Shown: positions 44,483 to 53,416, counted from the first letter of the stretch. The stretch: DNA of 64,000 nucleotides from Candidatus Tectimicrobiota bacterium (GCA_026005175.1 BPKO01000010.1:94344-158343), one strand, 5' to 3'. Program-made: numbers and translations. Notes: generated from the sequence alone by a model not told the origin.

Positions 44483-45910
44483 ATGGCCGTCACTTCCGCT
44501 TCGCGCTCCGCTGCCATCCGAGCCCGGCTGGAGCACCCGGTCATCGACGTCGACGGGCACACGGTGGAGTTCGAACCCGGCTTTCTGGACGTGCTGCAGC
44601 AAGTGGGGGGCAGCGGCGTGGTGGCGCGCTACTTGGCGCAGCGCGACCGCCTCGCCGGTGCCCGCTGGTACCGCCTGAGCCTGGCCGAGCGGCTGGCGCA
44701 GCGCGCCACGCGCCCGCCCTGGTGGTTTCTGCCCACCAAGAATACCCTCGACCGCGCCACTGCCACCTTGCCGCGGCTGCTGCACGAGCGGCTGCCGGAG
44801 ACGGGCATTGACTTTACCATCCTCTACCCTACCGAAGGGCTGGCCTTTCCGCACCTGTCGGACGAGGAGCTGCGCCGCGCTTGCTGTCGCGCCCTCAACG
44901 TGTTTCACGCCGAGATCTTCCGGCCCTACGCCGATCGCATGACGCCGGCAGCGGTAATTCCCTTGCATACGCCGCAGGAAGGCATCGCCGAGCTCGACTA
45001 CGCCGTGCAGCAGCTGGGCCTCAAGGCCATCCTCATCCCGAGCTACGTACGCCGCCAGCTGCCCAACGGGCAGCGGTGGCTTGACGTCCTGGCCCTCGAC
45101 AGCGCCTACGACTACGACCCCTTCTGGGCCCGGTGCGTCGAGCTGGGGGTGGTACCGGCTTGCCATTCCTCGGGGATGGGGTGGGGAAGCCGCACCGCGG
45201 TGACCAACTACATGTACAACCACATCGGCCATTTTGCTGCCGCGGCCGAAGCCCTGTGCAAAGCCCTGTTCTTTGGCGGGGTGACGCGGCGCTTTCCCAC
45301 CCTCAAAGTGGCCTTTCTCGAGTGCGGCGTGGCCTGGGCCTGTAGCCTCTACGCCGACCTCGTGGGCCACTGGGAGAAGCGCAACCGCCAGCGCCTGGAG
45401 AACTACAATCCGGCCAACCTCGACCGCCAGCAGTACTTCGCCCTCTTGGAGCGCTACGGCGGCTCCCTGGTGGCCGACAAGCTGGAAGCCCTGCGCCAGG
45501 CGCCGCCGCGCTTGGGCGAGCAGCAGGAGCCCGAACTCCTCGACGAGTGGGCGGCCTGCCAGATCACCCGCGCCGAGGAAATCCGGGATCTCTTCGTGCC
45601 CCACTTCTACTTTGGCTGCGAGGCCGACGACCCGCTCAACGCCTGGGCCTTCAATACCCGCGTCAACCCCTTCGGGGCCCGCCTGCGGGCCATGCTCAGC
45701 TCCGATATTGGCCACTGGGACGTACCTGATATGACCTCAGTGACCGAAGAAGCTTACGAACTAGTCGAAAAGGGGCTGATCAGTGCCGAGGACTTCCGTG
45801 ACTTTGCCTTTACCCACCCGGCCACCCTCTACGCCGGCACGAACCCCGACTTTTTCCGCGGCACGGCGGTGGAGCAGGCGGTGCGCACCCTCCTCGCTGC
45901 CTCCTCCTAG
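44483..45910 (+). CDS. Amidohydrolase-2 family protein
   Basis: The 475-residue enzyme belongs to the amidohydrolase-related family 2 (decarboxylase/hydrolase type). The N-terminal metal motif is VIDVDGHTVEF, a mid His is in VVPACHSSGMGWGS, and LECGVAWACSLYADLVGHWE precedes the C-terminal part with SSDIGHWDVPDM, which places a conserved Asp. ATG 44483 follows AGAAGGAGCAAGCCCC. Its stop codon overlaps the convergent SDR stop as CTAG. Relatives are seen with LLM and CoA-transferase genes; the substrate is unknown. Confidence 0.86.
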   Translation: MAVTSASRSAAIRARLEHPVIDVDGHTVEFEPGFLDVLQQVGGSGVVARYLAQRDRLAGARWYRLSLAERLAQRATRPPWWFLPTKNTLDRATATLPRLLHERLPETGIDFTILYPTEGLAFPHLSDEELRRACCRALNVFHAEIFRPYADRMTPAAVIPLHTPQEGIAELDYAVQQLGLKAILIPSYVRRQLPNGQRWLDVLALDSAYDYDPFWARCVELGVVPACHSSGMGWGSRTAVTNYMYNHIGHFAAAAEALCKALFFGGVTRRFPTLKVAFLECGVAWACSLYADLVGHWEKRNRQRLENYNPANLDRQQYFALLERYGGSLVADKLEALRQAPPRLGEQQEPELLDEWAACQITRAEEIRDLFVPHFYFGCEADDPLNAWAFNTRVNPFGARLRAMLSSDIGHWDVPDMTSVTEEAYELVEKGLISAEDFRDFAFTHPATLYAGTNPDFFRGTAVEQAVRTLLAASS

Positions 45911-46653
45911 AGGCTGCGGCCGCCGTCGACGGGCAGGCAGACGCCGGTGAGCATGTCGGCGTCGTCAGAAACGAGGTACAGGGCAGCGCGGGCCACGTCC
46001 TCCACAGTGGCCAGACGCCCCCAGGGGATGGAAGCCATGCGGCTCTGCAGGGCCTGCGGGTCATCGCCGACGATGGTGCGCAGCAGCGGCGTATCGGCGG
46101 CCACCGGCGCCAGGCAGTTGACGCGGATGCGGTGCGGCGCCAGCTCCAGCGCCAGGGCTTTGGTCAGGGTAATCACCGCCCCTTTGGAGGTGGCATAGGG
46201 AAGGGTGCCCAGGCGCGGCCGCAATCCGGCCACCGAGGCGGTGTTGAGAATGACCCCGCCGCCCTGGCGCTTCATCACCGGGATGGCGTACTTGCAGCCC
46301 AAAAACACCCCTTTGAGGTTCACTGCCATGATGCGGTCCCACGTTTCCTCGTCGACGTCTTCTGCCGGACGGGGAGGCACACTGATGCCGGCGTTGTTAA
46401 ACAGGATGTCGAGGCGGCCGTAACGCTCGACGGCTGCCTGCACCATGCGCGCCGTATCGGCAGCCCGCGTGACGTCGGCTGCCACCACCGCGCTTTCACT
46501 CCCCTCCAGGGTGGCCTGCGTTTGCCGCGCGGCCGACTCGTTGACGTCGACGAGCACCACGCGGGCGCCTTCCTGGGCAAAGAGCTGGGCGCTGGCGCGT
46601 CCAAAGCCCGAACCGGCACCGGTAATCAGGGCGACTTTGCCTTGCAGCTTCAT
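45907..46653 (-). CDS. SDR family oxidoreductase
   Basis: The 248-residue short-chain dehydrogenase has the NAD(P) motif TGAGSGFG near residue 11, NNAG at about 87-90 and an intact catalytic set: Ser in NTASVAG and Tyr/Lys in YATSKGA. The C-terminus has YLVSDDADMLTGVCLPVDGG. An Asp after strand 2 (VVLVDVN) suggests NAD preference. ATG 46653 follows GCAAGGAGCATTGGA. It resembles 3-oxoacyl reductases and 3-hydroxybutyrate-type dehydrogenases. Confidence 0.9.
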   Translation of the reverse strand: MKLQGKVALITGAGSGFGRASAQLFAQEGARVVLVDVNESAARQTQATLEGSESAVVAADVTRAADTARMVQAAVERYGRLDILFNNAGISVPPRPAEDVDEETWDRIMAVNLKGVFLGCKYAIPVMKRQGGGVILNTASVAGLRPRLGTLPYATSKGAVITLTKALALELAPHRIRVNCLAPVAADTPLLRTIVGDDPQALQSRMASIPWGRLATVEDVARAALYLVSDDADMLTGVCLPVDGGRSL

Positions 46654-46809
46654 TCCAATGCTCCTTGCTTGCCATGCGACCTTGCGCCGCGGCGGGCCCT
46701 CGCCGCAGCGCGGCAACGCGACCGCGCGCTGCCGGCGGCATTGTCTCCCATAGGCCAGGGCAAGGCAAGCCGCCCGCCGCGCGCGTGGCCCGGGACGTTG
46801 CCGGCCGCC

Positions 46810-47298
46810 TCAGGCAGCCAGGCGCCGCCGGCGGCGCAGCCACCATGCGCCCACCAGGAGCAAGAAGAGGTGCTCGGCAACGGTAAAGCCAAAGGTGGTG
46901 TAGTCTACCGGAGCCACAAAGGGCGCCAAGGGTAAGGGAAAGAAATGGTTGTAGGCCCAGCGCTGGTGCGTCAGCAAGTCGGCCACCCCGTGCGCAAACA
47001 TCCCCACCAGGCATGGCAGTAGCGGCCGGTAGGCGGCAGCCGCCAGGGCCAGGGCAAGCCCCACGAGCAGCAAAGAGTGCATCGCCACGGTCACCAGGTG
47101 CAGCGCCGAAAAGTGTAGCAGCGCGTGTAGCTGCGATAGCCACGGCGAGGCGATCAGCGGCTCAAGCGCGTGTGGCACAAAGCCCAGGGCCAGGATGGCG
47201 TCGGGCAGCACGCCGCCCAGCGCAGCCAGCCGCCGCTCGCGCAGCGAGCGCCTGGCGTACAGGAGGTAGGCAATGACGCCGTGGGTGTACATGCGCAC
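46810..47298 (-). CDS. Small membrane protein, metal-dependent hydrolase (YdjM/DUF457)-like
   Basis: The 162-residue protein has three to four hydrophobic helices with conserved-looking His/Asp pairs: MRMYTHGVIAYLL at the start, GGVLPDAILALG, MHSLLLVG and FAHGVADLLTHQRW. This pattern is like the YdjM/DUF457 inner-membrane hydrolase group, but the assignment is weak. It is divergent from the cupin gene. Confidence 0.6.
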   Translation of the reverse strand: MRMYTHGVIAYLLYARRSLRERRLAALGGVLPDAILALGFVPHALEPLIASPWLSQLHALLHFSALHLVTVAMHSLLLVGLALALAAAAYRPLLPCLVGMFAHGVADLLTHQRWAYNHFFPLPLAPFVAPVDYTTFGFTVAEHLFLLLVGAWWLRRRRRLAA

Positions 47299-47359
47299 CG
47301 GGATGCCCTCAGACGATGAGGCCGCCGGCCCATCCCGGCTTGCCTCTTGCCGGGACGGC

Positions 47360-47388
47360 TCGACAGCCGGAGACGAAGCGGATATGGT
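47360..47388 (+). promoter_or_regulatory. Putative promoter for the cupin gene
   Basis: TCGACA and TATGGT lie 17 bases apart in the gap between divergent genes, 44 bases ahead of ATG 47433. Confidence 0.35.
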
Positions 47389-47432
47389 AGGCCCTGGACA
47401 CGCCCAGCAACTCCTGGAGAGGAGGACATCCG

Positions 47433-47786
47433 ATGGCCATTTTACGCCTGTATACCGGAGCCGACGGCCAGTCGCACTTCGAAGACATCGAGCCGGTCTT
47501 TGAGCCCCGCGGCGACCAGTCCGATTACGCCGTGGTGCACGCCGCCAGCGGCATTGTCGCGCGGCGCTTCCACGCGCAGCGCACCAATCCCTGGCACAAC
47601 GCCCCGGGCCGGGTATGCGTGTTCATCCTCTCCGGAGCGGTAGAGATCGAGGTCGGCGACGGGACGGTGCGGCGGCTCGGCCCGGGCGATGTGCTCATTG
47701 CCGAGGACGTAACGGGCCAGGGACACATCACCCGCGAGGTGGGCGACGAACCGCGGGTGTCGATTTTCGTGCCGCTGTCCACGTAG
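47433..47786 (+). CDS. Cupin-domain protein
   Basis: The 117-residue single-domain beta barrel has the cupin pattern: HNAPGRVCVFILSGAVEIEVGDG in the first motif and RRLGPGDVLIAEDVTGQGH in the second, where the metal His set is partly conserved. ATG 47433 follows GGAGAGGAGGACATCCG. Single cupins bind small molecules or act as isomerases and dioxygenases; nothing nearby points to a substrate. Confidence 0.82.
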   Translation: MAILRLYTGADGQSHFEDIEPVFEPRGDQSDYAVVHAASGIVARRFHAQRTNPWHNAPGRVCVFILSGAVEIEVGDGTVRRLGPGDVLIAEDVTGQGHITREVGDEPRVSIFVPLST

Positions 47787-47825
47787 CTTCCCTTCGCTAC
47801 CGCCGGGGAACCAGAGACAGGATGT

Positions 47826-49463
47826 CTAGGACGAGGTTGTGTGCAGGCGACCGTTGGTGACTTGCTGCACGCGCAGGTCTCGTGCCAGCCGCCGTGCCGG
47901 TGGGGTAATCGTGGCCCCGGCCACTACCGGCACGGTGGCGGTACCGGTTTTGGCCAGCAACGCAGCCCTCTCGGCAGCACGCTGCACGTCGGTGGGGCCA
48001 ACGCCCCAGGACACCTCGACCACCAAGTATACGGGGGCGTCGTCCTCGCGACGCCGGCCGGCGACGATGACATCGGCCTGCGTGACTTCGTCGGCCTCAG
48101 CTTCGCTCAACTGGCCCTGTGCTACTGCTTCGGCAAGCATGGCCACCAGCTCATCCCCAAACACCACGTGCGGCCGCCGCACCAGTGGCGCAAAGTAGGC
48201 AAAAGCCCGCTCGCGGTAGCGCCGCTCCAGCGCATCGCCTTTGAGCATCCCCACTTCGGCGGTGAGACGGTCGAGACGACGCTCGGTGCGCGCTTGCGCC
48301 TCGGCCAGCTCGGCTACCCGCTCTTCGAGTCGTGCCTGCGCTTCGGCCAGCTGTGCTACCCGCTGCTCGAGTTGAACCTGCGCCTCGGCCAGCTGCTCCA
48401 GCCGCGCCTCGGTACGCGCTTGCGCCTCGGCCAGCTCGGCTACCCGCTCTTCGAGCCGGGTATGCGCTTCGGCCAGCTGTGCTACCCGCTGCTCGAGCTG
48501 AACCTGCGCTTCGGCCAGCTGCTCCAGCCGTGCCTCGGTGCGCGCTTGCGCCTCGGCCAGCTGCTCAAAGCGCCGCTCCGTCTCTTCCCGCAACGCCGAC
48601 AGCGCCGCTTCCGTACGCGCCTGCGCTTCGGCCAGCTGTGCTACCCGCTGCTCGAGCTGAACCTGCGCTTCGGCCAGCTGCTCCAGCCGTGCCTCGGTGC
48701 GCGCTTGCGCCTCGGCCAGCTGCTCAAAGCGCCGCTCCGTCTCTTCCCGCAACGCCGACAGCGCCGCTTCCGTACGCGCCTGCGCTTCTGCCAGCTGCGC
48801 TACCCGCTGCTCGAGCTGAACCTGCGCCTCGGCCAGCTGCTCCAGCCGCGCCTCGGTGCGCGCTTGCGCCTCGGCCAGCTGCTCAAAGCGCCGCTCCGTC
48901 TCTTCCCGCAACGCCGACAGCGCCGCTTCCGTACGCGCCTGCGCCTCGACCAGCTGTGCTACCCGCTGCTCGAGCTGAACCTGCGCCTCGGTCAGCTGCT
49001 CCAGCCGTGCCTCGGTGCGCGCTTGCGCCTCGGCCAGCTGCTCAAAGCGCCGCTCCGTCTCTTCCCGCAACGCCGACAGCGCCGCTTCCGTACGCGCCTG
49101 CGCTTCTGCCAGCTGCGCTACCCGCTGCTCGAGCTGAACCTGCGCCTCGGTCAGCTGCTCCAGCCGTGCCTCGGTGCGCGCTTGCGCCTCGGCCAGCTGC
49201 TCAAAGCGCCGCTCCGTCTCTTCCCGCAACGCCGACAGCGCCGCTTCCGTACGCGCCTGCGCTTCTGCCAGCTGCGCTACCTGGGTCTGAAGACGCTCGA
49301 GGTGCTCGGCGAGACGCTGTTGCGCCTCGGCCAGCTTCTGCACCAGCGCCGGCAGGCCAAGGAGCTCGTCGGTAAGCACCAGACGGCGCACCTCGTCCAG
49401 CCACTCGGGACGCTCGCGCAGCAGGCGAAGAAAATCGCGCAGGTCGTCAGGGGTAAACGGCAT
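47826..49463 (-). CDS. Long coiled-coil protein with tandem repeats and a PD-(D/E)XK-like C-terminal domain
   Basis: The 545-residue protein has a short N-domain (1-64), five near-identical 53-residue repeats (65-329) and further 14-residue variants (330-399), all Leu/Ala/Glu/Gln/Arg-rich and clearly coiled coil. Each repeat is 25 + 14 + 14 residues; the 14-mers are two heptads (LAEAQVQLEQRVAQ). Residues 400-545 form a globular domain with TQADVIVAG (Asp464) and VYLVVEVSW (Glu483, with Ser485 where Lys is usual), compatible with a restriction-endonuclease-like fold often attached to such coiled coils in cyanobacteria and Chloroflexi-type genomes. ATG 49463 follows GCAAGGAGGGCATA. Function is unknown. 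Confidence 0.8.
   Translation of the reverse strand: MPFTPDDLRDFLRLLRERPEWLDEVRRLVLTDELLGLPALVQKLAEAQQRLAEHLERLQTQVAQLAEAQARTEAALSALREETERRFEQLAEAQARTEARLEQLTEAQVQLEQRVAQLAEAQARTEAALSALREETERRFEQLAEAQARTEARLEQLTEAQVQLEQRVAQLVEAQARTEAALSALREETERRFEQLAEAQARTEARLEQLAEAQVQLEQRVAQLAEAQARTEAALSALREETERRFEQLAEAQARTEARLEQLAEAQVQLEQRVAQLAEAQARTEAALSALREETERRFEQLAEAQARTEARLEQLAEAQVQLEQRVAQLAEAHTRLEERVAELAEAQARTEARLEQLAEAQVQLEQRVAQLAEAQARLEERVAELAEAQARTERRLDRLTAEVGMLKGDALERRYRERAFAYFAPLVRRPHVVFGDELVAMLAEAVAQGQLSEAEADEVTQADVIVAGRRREDDAPVYLVVEVSWGVGPTDVQRAAERAALLAKTGTATVPVVAGATITPPARRLARDLRVQQVTNGRLHTTSS
48477..49271. repeat. Five 159-bp tandem repeats inside the coiled-coil gene
   Basis: The DNA repeats with a 159-base period from 49271 down to 48477, with only a few differences between units (mainly Thr/Ala and Ala/Val codons). 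Partial 42-base-type units continue to about 48265. Near identity indicates recent expansion or ongoing recombination; copy number may vary or be mis-assembled. Confidence 0.9.
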
Positions 49464-49544
49464 ATGCCCTCCTTGCCTCGCGCAATTATAGCACAGGGGC
49501 TAGCAGAGGCGGCGCGGCGGCAAGCAAGCAGTTCGCGCCTCGGC

Positions 49545-49574
49545 TTGACAGCGCCGCGCTGGCGGGCGTATAGT
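49545..49574 (+). promoter_or_regulatory. Putative sigma70 promoter for the EmrAB-type operon
   Basis: Perfect TTGACA at 49545-49550 and TATAGT at 49569-49574 with 18 bases between, 55 bases upstream of ATG 49630. Confidence 0.55.
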
Positions 49575-49629
49575 CCTGCCACCATCCCTACCGCAGCGGC
49601 GTGACGAGTTGTCCCTGAGGAAGACGCCC

Positions 49630-50970
49630 ATGGCAGAGCAGCAGCCCGACACGGCCACCCTGGCGTCTGCGCCGCTATCCTCAGGGTCGGTCGCCGGCCG
49701 ACGGCCGCGGCGACTCCGCCGCCTGGTGGCGCTGGGGGTACTCGCTGCCCTGCTCGCCCTGGGGCTGCCCTATGGCCTGCGGCTGTGGCACTACTACCAG
49801 ACACACGAAACCACCGACGACGCCTTCGTGGTAGGGACTATCGTGCCCGTCAGCCCCCGCGTCAGCGGCACGGTGCTCGAGGTGTTTGTCGACGACCACC
49901 AGCAGGTCGAGGCAGGGCAGGTGCTGGCACGGCTCGATCCGCGGGACTTTGCGGTGCGCGTGCAGCAAGCCGAAGCTGCCGTGGCGGTGGCCCGGGCACG
50001 GCTACAGCAAGCCGAGCAGGAAGTGCAGCTGGCTCAGGACAGCACCCGCAGCGACACCGCGCGCGCCGAAGCCATGGTGCGCGCAGCACGCGCGGCGCTA
50101 CAAGAGGCGCAGCATGCCGCGACCGAAGCGCAGGCGCGCTTGCGTACCCTGGAGGCCGCGGTAGCCGCCGCCCGGGCCGAGGGCGAAGCCGCGCGGGCGC
50201 GCCTGGAGATGGCACGCACCGCCTTTGCCCGCCTGGAGCAGCTGCTTGCCGCCGGCGTGGTCCCGCAGCAGCAAGTGGATGAAGCCAAGGCCACCCTCGA
50301 TGCCGCCGCGGCCCGCTGGCGGGCAAGTCAGGAGCAGCTGCGCCAGGCGCAGCACGAAGTGGAACGGGCTCGCGTCGACGTGCAGATGCGGCAGCAGGCG
50401 GTGGTGCGGGCCCGCGCCCAAGTCGCCGAAATGCAGGCCCTGCACCGCGGCACTCAGGCCCGGCAGCAAGACGTGGCCGTAAAGCGGGCGCAGGCAGAGA
50501 TGGCCAGAGCTTTGCTGCAGCAGGCGCAGGCGGATCTCGAGGAAGCCCGCCTGCAGCTGGCCTATACCACCCTGCGCGCGCCGCTGGCCGGCGTGGTGGC
50601 CAAGAAGAACCTCGAAGTCGGCCAGGTGGTGCAGGCGGGACGGCCGGTGCTGGCCATCGTACCGCTTGACGACGTGTGGGTGGAAGCCAACTTCAAGGAG
50701 ACCCAGCTCACCCACATGCGCCCCGGGCAAAAAGCAACGCTCAAAGTCGATGCCTACCCCGGCCACGTCTTTACCGGCACCGTGGCCAGCATCAGTCCGG
50801 GCACCGGCGCGGTGTTTAGCCTGCTGCCTCCGGAAAACGCCACCGGCAACTTCGTCAAAGTGGTGCAGCGCGTGCCGGTGAAAATTGTCCTCGATGACTC
50901 TCCCGCCCGAGAGCCGGTGCTGCGCCCCGGCATGTCGGTGGTGGTCACCGTCGCCATCCACTCGCCATGA
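49630..50970 (+). CDS. HlyD/EmrA-type membrane fusion protein
   Basis: The 446-residue periplasmic adaptor has one N-terminal membrane helix (about 32-53), a split lipoyl/beta-barrel part (FVVGTIVPVSPRVSGTVLEV at about 69-88 and LRAPLAGVVAKKNLEVGQVV), and a long Ala/Gln/Arg-rich alpha hairpin (about 105-305), longer than in EmrA. It links an inner-membrane exporter to an outer-membrane channel. ATG 49630 follows GAGGAAGACGCCC. Its stop overlaps the DHA2 exporter start as ATGA, so they are a tight EmrA-EmrB pair. No TolC-like gene is in the window. Confidence 0.9.
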   Translation: MAEQQPDTATLASAPLSSGSVAGRRPRRLRRLVALGVLAALLALGLPYGLRLWHYYQTHETTDDAFVVGTIVPVSPRVSGTVLEVFVDDHQQVEAGQVLARLDPRDFAVRVQQAEAAVAVARARLQQAEQEVQLAQDSTRSDTARAEAMVRAARAALQEAQHAATEAQARLRTLEAAVAAARAEGEAARARLEMARTAFARLEQLLAAGVVPQQQVDEAKATLDAAAARWRASQEQLRQAQHEVERARVDVQMRQQAVVRARAQVAEMQALHRGTQARQQDVAVKRAQAEMARALLQQAQADLEEARLQLAYTTLRAPLAGVVAKKNLEVGQVVQAGRPVLAIVPLDDVWVEANFKETQLTHMRPGQKATLKVDAYPGHVFTGTVASISPGTGAVFSLLPPENATGNFVKVVQRVPVKIVLDDSPAREPVLRPGMSVVVTVAIHSP

Positions 50971-52541
50971 ACCGAACCAGGATGCCCTCCCCGGGAACTC
51001 CAGCCGCCAAGTGGCTGATTGCCGCCACTGTGGTGCTGGGCAGCTTTGTGTCGGTGATGGACATCAGCATCGTCAACGTGGCCATGCCACAGATGCTGGG
51101 CACCTTTGGCGTCTCACTGGATGCCATCACCTGGGTGGCGGTGGCTTACAGCATCGCCGAAATCATCCTGGTTACCATGTCGGCCTGGTTCAGCGTCCTG
51201 CTGGGCCGCAAGCGGTTTTATCTCTTCTCTTTCCTGCTCTTCACCGGAGCCTCGGCCTTGTGCGGGGCGGCGCGCTCGCTGGAGATGATGATCCTGGCGC
51301 GGGTGCTCCAAGGCATTGGCGGCGGCGGCCTCATTCCAGTCGCCCAGGCCATCATGCTTGAGACGTTTCCCGAAGAAGAGCGGGGCATGGCCATGGCCCT
51401 CTACATGATGGGGGTGGTGGTGGCGCCGGCGGTGGGGCCGGTGTTGGGGGGCTGGCTGACGGATCACTATGGCTGGCCGTGGATCTTCTACATCAACCTG
51501 CCGGTGGGGGTGCTTGGCATGGCCATGGCAGCGGCGGTGCTCCACGACCCGCCTTATTTGCAGCGCACCCTGGCACGCATTGACTGGGTGGGGATTGGCT
51601 TGCTGGCGGTGGGCCTCACCGCCTTGCAGCTGTTTCTTGAGCGCGGCGAGCGCGAAGACTGGTTTGCCTCGCGCTTCATCGTAGTGGCGGCGCTGGTGGC
51701 ACTACTGGCCTTGGCGGCGCTGGTGTGGTGGGAGCTGCGGGCAGAAGAGCCGGTGGTCAACTTGCGGGTGCTGAAAAACGTGCCTTTCCTGGCCGGCACC
51801 AGCATGGGGTTTATTTTCGGCATCACCCTATTCGGGAGCATTTTTATTTTGCCGCTGTTTTTACAGCAACTGCGTGGCTACTCGGTGTTCGACTCAGGCC
51901 TCATCCAGATGCCGCGGGCTCTGGCCATGCTGGTGCTGGCCCCGCTGGCCGGCCGTCTCTACAATCTGGTGGACAGCCGCCTGCTGGTCGGGGGCGGCAT
52001 CGTGCTGATGATGGTAGGCTACTTCGACATGGCACACTACACCCTGGAGGTGGGCGGGGCGCAGATGCTGCCAGCGCTGGTGCTCACCGGCAGCGGCATG
52101 GCCTTTATGTTCAGCGTCATGTCGGCAGCCTCGATGCGCACCATGCCGCCGCGCCTGCTCACCGCCGCTTCCGGACTCTACACCCTGGCGCGGCGTGTGG
52201 GAGGGAACCTCGGCTATGCCCTGGTCGCCACCCTGGTGGCGCAGCGTACCGCCTTTCACCGCGCCCGTCTCGTAGAGCACGTGACGCCCTATGACGAGCC
52301 GACATGGCGGGCGCTAGCGGCCCTGGGCGAGCGGCTGGCCGGCGGCGGGATGCCGCCCGGCGTGGACACCGATGCCGCCCTAAAGCTGCTCGACCGGGCC
52401 GTGCACCGTCAAGCAACGATGCTGGCATACAACGACGTCTTCTGGGTGATGGCAATGCTCTTCGTGCTCAGCTTTCCCTTTTTGTTGTTGCTTGGCCGCC
52501 GACGGCGCGCCGTCCCCCGCCCGGTGGCCTCACGCTCCTGA
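50967..52541 (+). CDS. EmrB/QacA-type DHA2 MFS exporter
   Basis: The 524-residue, 14-helix proton antiporter has GSFVSVMDISIVNVAMPQM in helix 1, motif A-like MSAWFSVLLGRKRFY, and motif C GVVVAPAVGPVLGGWL. It overlaps the HlyD gene by four bases (ATGA), which indicates translational coupling and a joint tripartite efflux role. It is about 524 residues, the family norm. It differs from the stand-alone DHA2 gene at 6322 in having its adaptor. Substrates are usually hydrophobic toxins or metabolites. Confidence 0.92.
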   Translation: MNRTRMPSPGTPAAKWLIAATVVLGSFVSVMDISIVNVAMPQMLGTFGVSLDAITWVAVAYSIAEIILVTMSAWFSVLLGRKRFYLFSFLLFTGASALCGAARSLEMMILARVLQGIGGGGLIPVAQAIMLETFPEEERGMAMALYMMGVVVAPAVGPVLGGWLTDHYGWPWIFYINLPVGVLGMAMAAAVLHDPPYLQRTLARIDWVGIGLLAVGLTALQLFLERGEREDWFASRFIVVAALVALLALAALVWWELRAEEPVVNLRVLKNVPFLAGTSMGFIFGITLFGSIFILPLFLQQLRGYSVFDSGLIQMPRALAMLVLAPLAGRLYNLVDSRLLVGGGIVLMMVGYFDMAHYTLEVGGAQMLPALVLTGSGMAFMFSVMSAASMRTMPPRLLTAASGLYTLARRVGGNLGYALVATLVAQRTAFHRARLVEHVTPYDEPTWRALAALGERLAGGGMPPGVDTDAALKLLDRAVHRQATMLAYNDVFWVMAMLFVLSFPFLLLLGRRRRAVPRPVASRS

Positions 52542-52594
52542 AACGCCTGCCACGCTGTGCCGACACCGCGAGTGACGAAAGAAGGAGATGACGC

Positions 52595-53056
52595 GTGCAG
52601 CCTGTTCCTGACGCCTTGCGCCAGCGCCTGCAAAGCGACCCTTGGGCGCAGTCCCTGGGCATTGAGTATCTCGATATCCGTCCGGGATACTGCCGCCTGG
52701 CCTTGCAACTCCAGCCGCACATGATCAACTTTTACGGCACGCCACACGGCGGCGTCATCTTTACCCTGGCTGATGCGGCCTTTGCCGTGGCCTGCAATGC
52801 GCACGGGGTCCCGGCGCTGGCGCTCAACGTGACCATCAGTTACCTGGCGACGGTAGCGCCCCAGGCACGGCTGATCGCCGAGGCACGCCAGCGCCAGCAA
52901 GGCCGGCGCACCGGCCTCTACGAGGTCAGCGTGTACGACGAAACGGGCACGCTGGTCGCCCTGGCGCACTGCACGGCGTACCGGGTTGGCCATCGCAGCC
53001 CCCCTGTCCCCGCCTCTGAAGTCGCCTCTTGCCTGCCGCAGCGCCCGTCGCTATGA
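52595..53056 (+). CDS. PaaI-type hotdog thioesterase
   Basis: The 153-residue protein is a hotdog-fold thioesterase like PaaI, which hydrolyses (hydroxy)phenylacetyl-CoA or related thioesters. The catalytic loop reads NFYGTPHGGVIFTLADAAFA, with the Asn, HGG and Asp positions in place. Start GTG 52595 is chosen because GAAGGAG lies eight bases ahead and no better ATG exists. It follows the exporter by 53 bases and precedes a NIPSNAP gene, a context seen with aromatic-acid metabolism. Confidence 0.88.
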   Translation: MQPVPDALRQRLQSDPWAQSLGIEYLDIRPGYCRLALQLQPHMINFYGTPHGGVIFTLADAAFAVACNAHGVPALALNVTISYLATVAPQARLIAEARQRQQGRRTGLYEVSVYDETGTLVALAHCTAYRVGHRSPPVPASEVASCLPQRPSL

Positions 53057-53059
53057 TGG

Positions 53060-53082
53060 ACCCTGCGCCTGAGGCGCAGGGT
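53060..53082. promoter_or_regulatory. Perfect 10-bp hairpin upstream of the NIPSNAP start
   Basis: ACCCTGCGCC at 53060-53069 pairs fully with GGCGCAGGGT at 53073-53082 around a three-base loop. It begins three bases after the thioesterase stop and ends directly before the ribosome site GAAGGAG of the NIPSNAP gene. There is no T-run, so an mRNA-processing or expression-tuning hairpin is more likely than a terminator. Confidence 0.7.
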
Positions 53083-53095
53083 GAAGGAGAAAGAG

Positions 53096-53416
53096 ATGGT
53101 TTACGATTTCCGCATGTACACGCTGGTCCCCGGCGGCGTTCCCGAGTACATGGCGGCGGTGCGGGAGCTGGCCCTGCCCATTCGCCAGCGCTACGGGATC
53201 AAGCTCGCCGGCTGGTACTACAGCGACGTGGGCGAGCTCAATCAGGTGGTACACATCTGGGCGTTTCGAGACCACGCCCACCTCGAGGAAGCCAAGGAGA
53301 AGCTGCGTCAGGATCCGGACTGGCGCGAGAAGTATCTTCCGCGCGTGCGGTCGCTCATCGTGGCGCAGAAAACCTACCTCATGCTGGCGCCTGATTTTGC
53401 GCCCCAGCCCCAGTAA
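53096..53416 (+). CDS. NIPSNAP family protein
   Basis: The 106-residue protein begins MVYDFRMYTLVPGGVPEYMA, the NIPSNAP N-terminus, followed by GWYYSDVGELNQVVHIWAF. ATG 53096 follows GAAGGAGAAAGAG; an earlier in-frame GTG at 53081 lies within the hairpin and is less likely. It has the same length as the NIPSNAP at 23879, but the sequences differ, so these are old paralogs. Role unproven. Confidence 0.84.
   Translation: MVYDFRMYTLVPGGVPEYMAAVRELALPIRQRYGIKLAGWYYSDVGELNQVVHIWAFRDHAHLEEAKEKLRQDPDWREKYLPRVRSLIVAQKTYLMLAPDFAPQPQ

Noticed and set aside
48477-49271. Possible CRISPR array because of regular spacing
   Set aside because: The repeat unit is 159 bases, contiguous without unique spacers, and lies in a coding frame.
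47841-49604. A 587-codon open frame on the plus strand with repeated Leu/Arg/Gly motifs
   Set aside because: It is the exact antisense of the coiled-coil repeat gene; the repeats keep several frames open. No ribosome site and no plausible fold.
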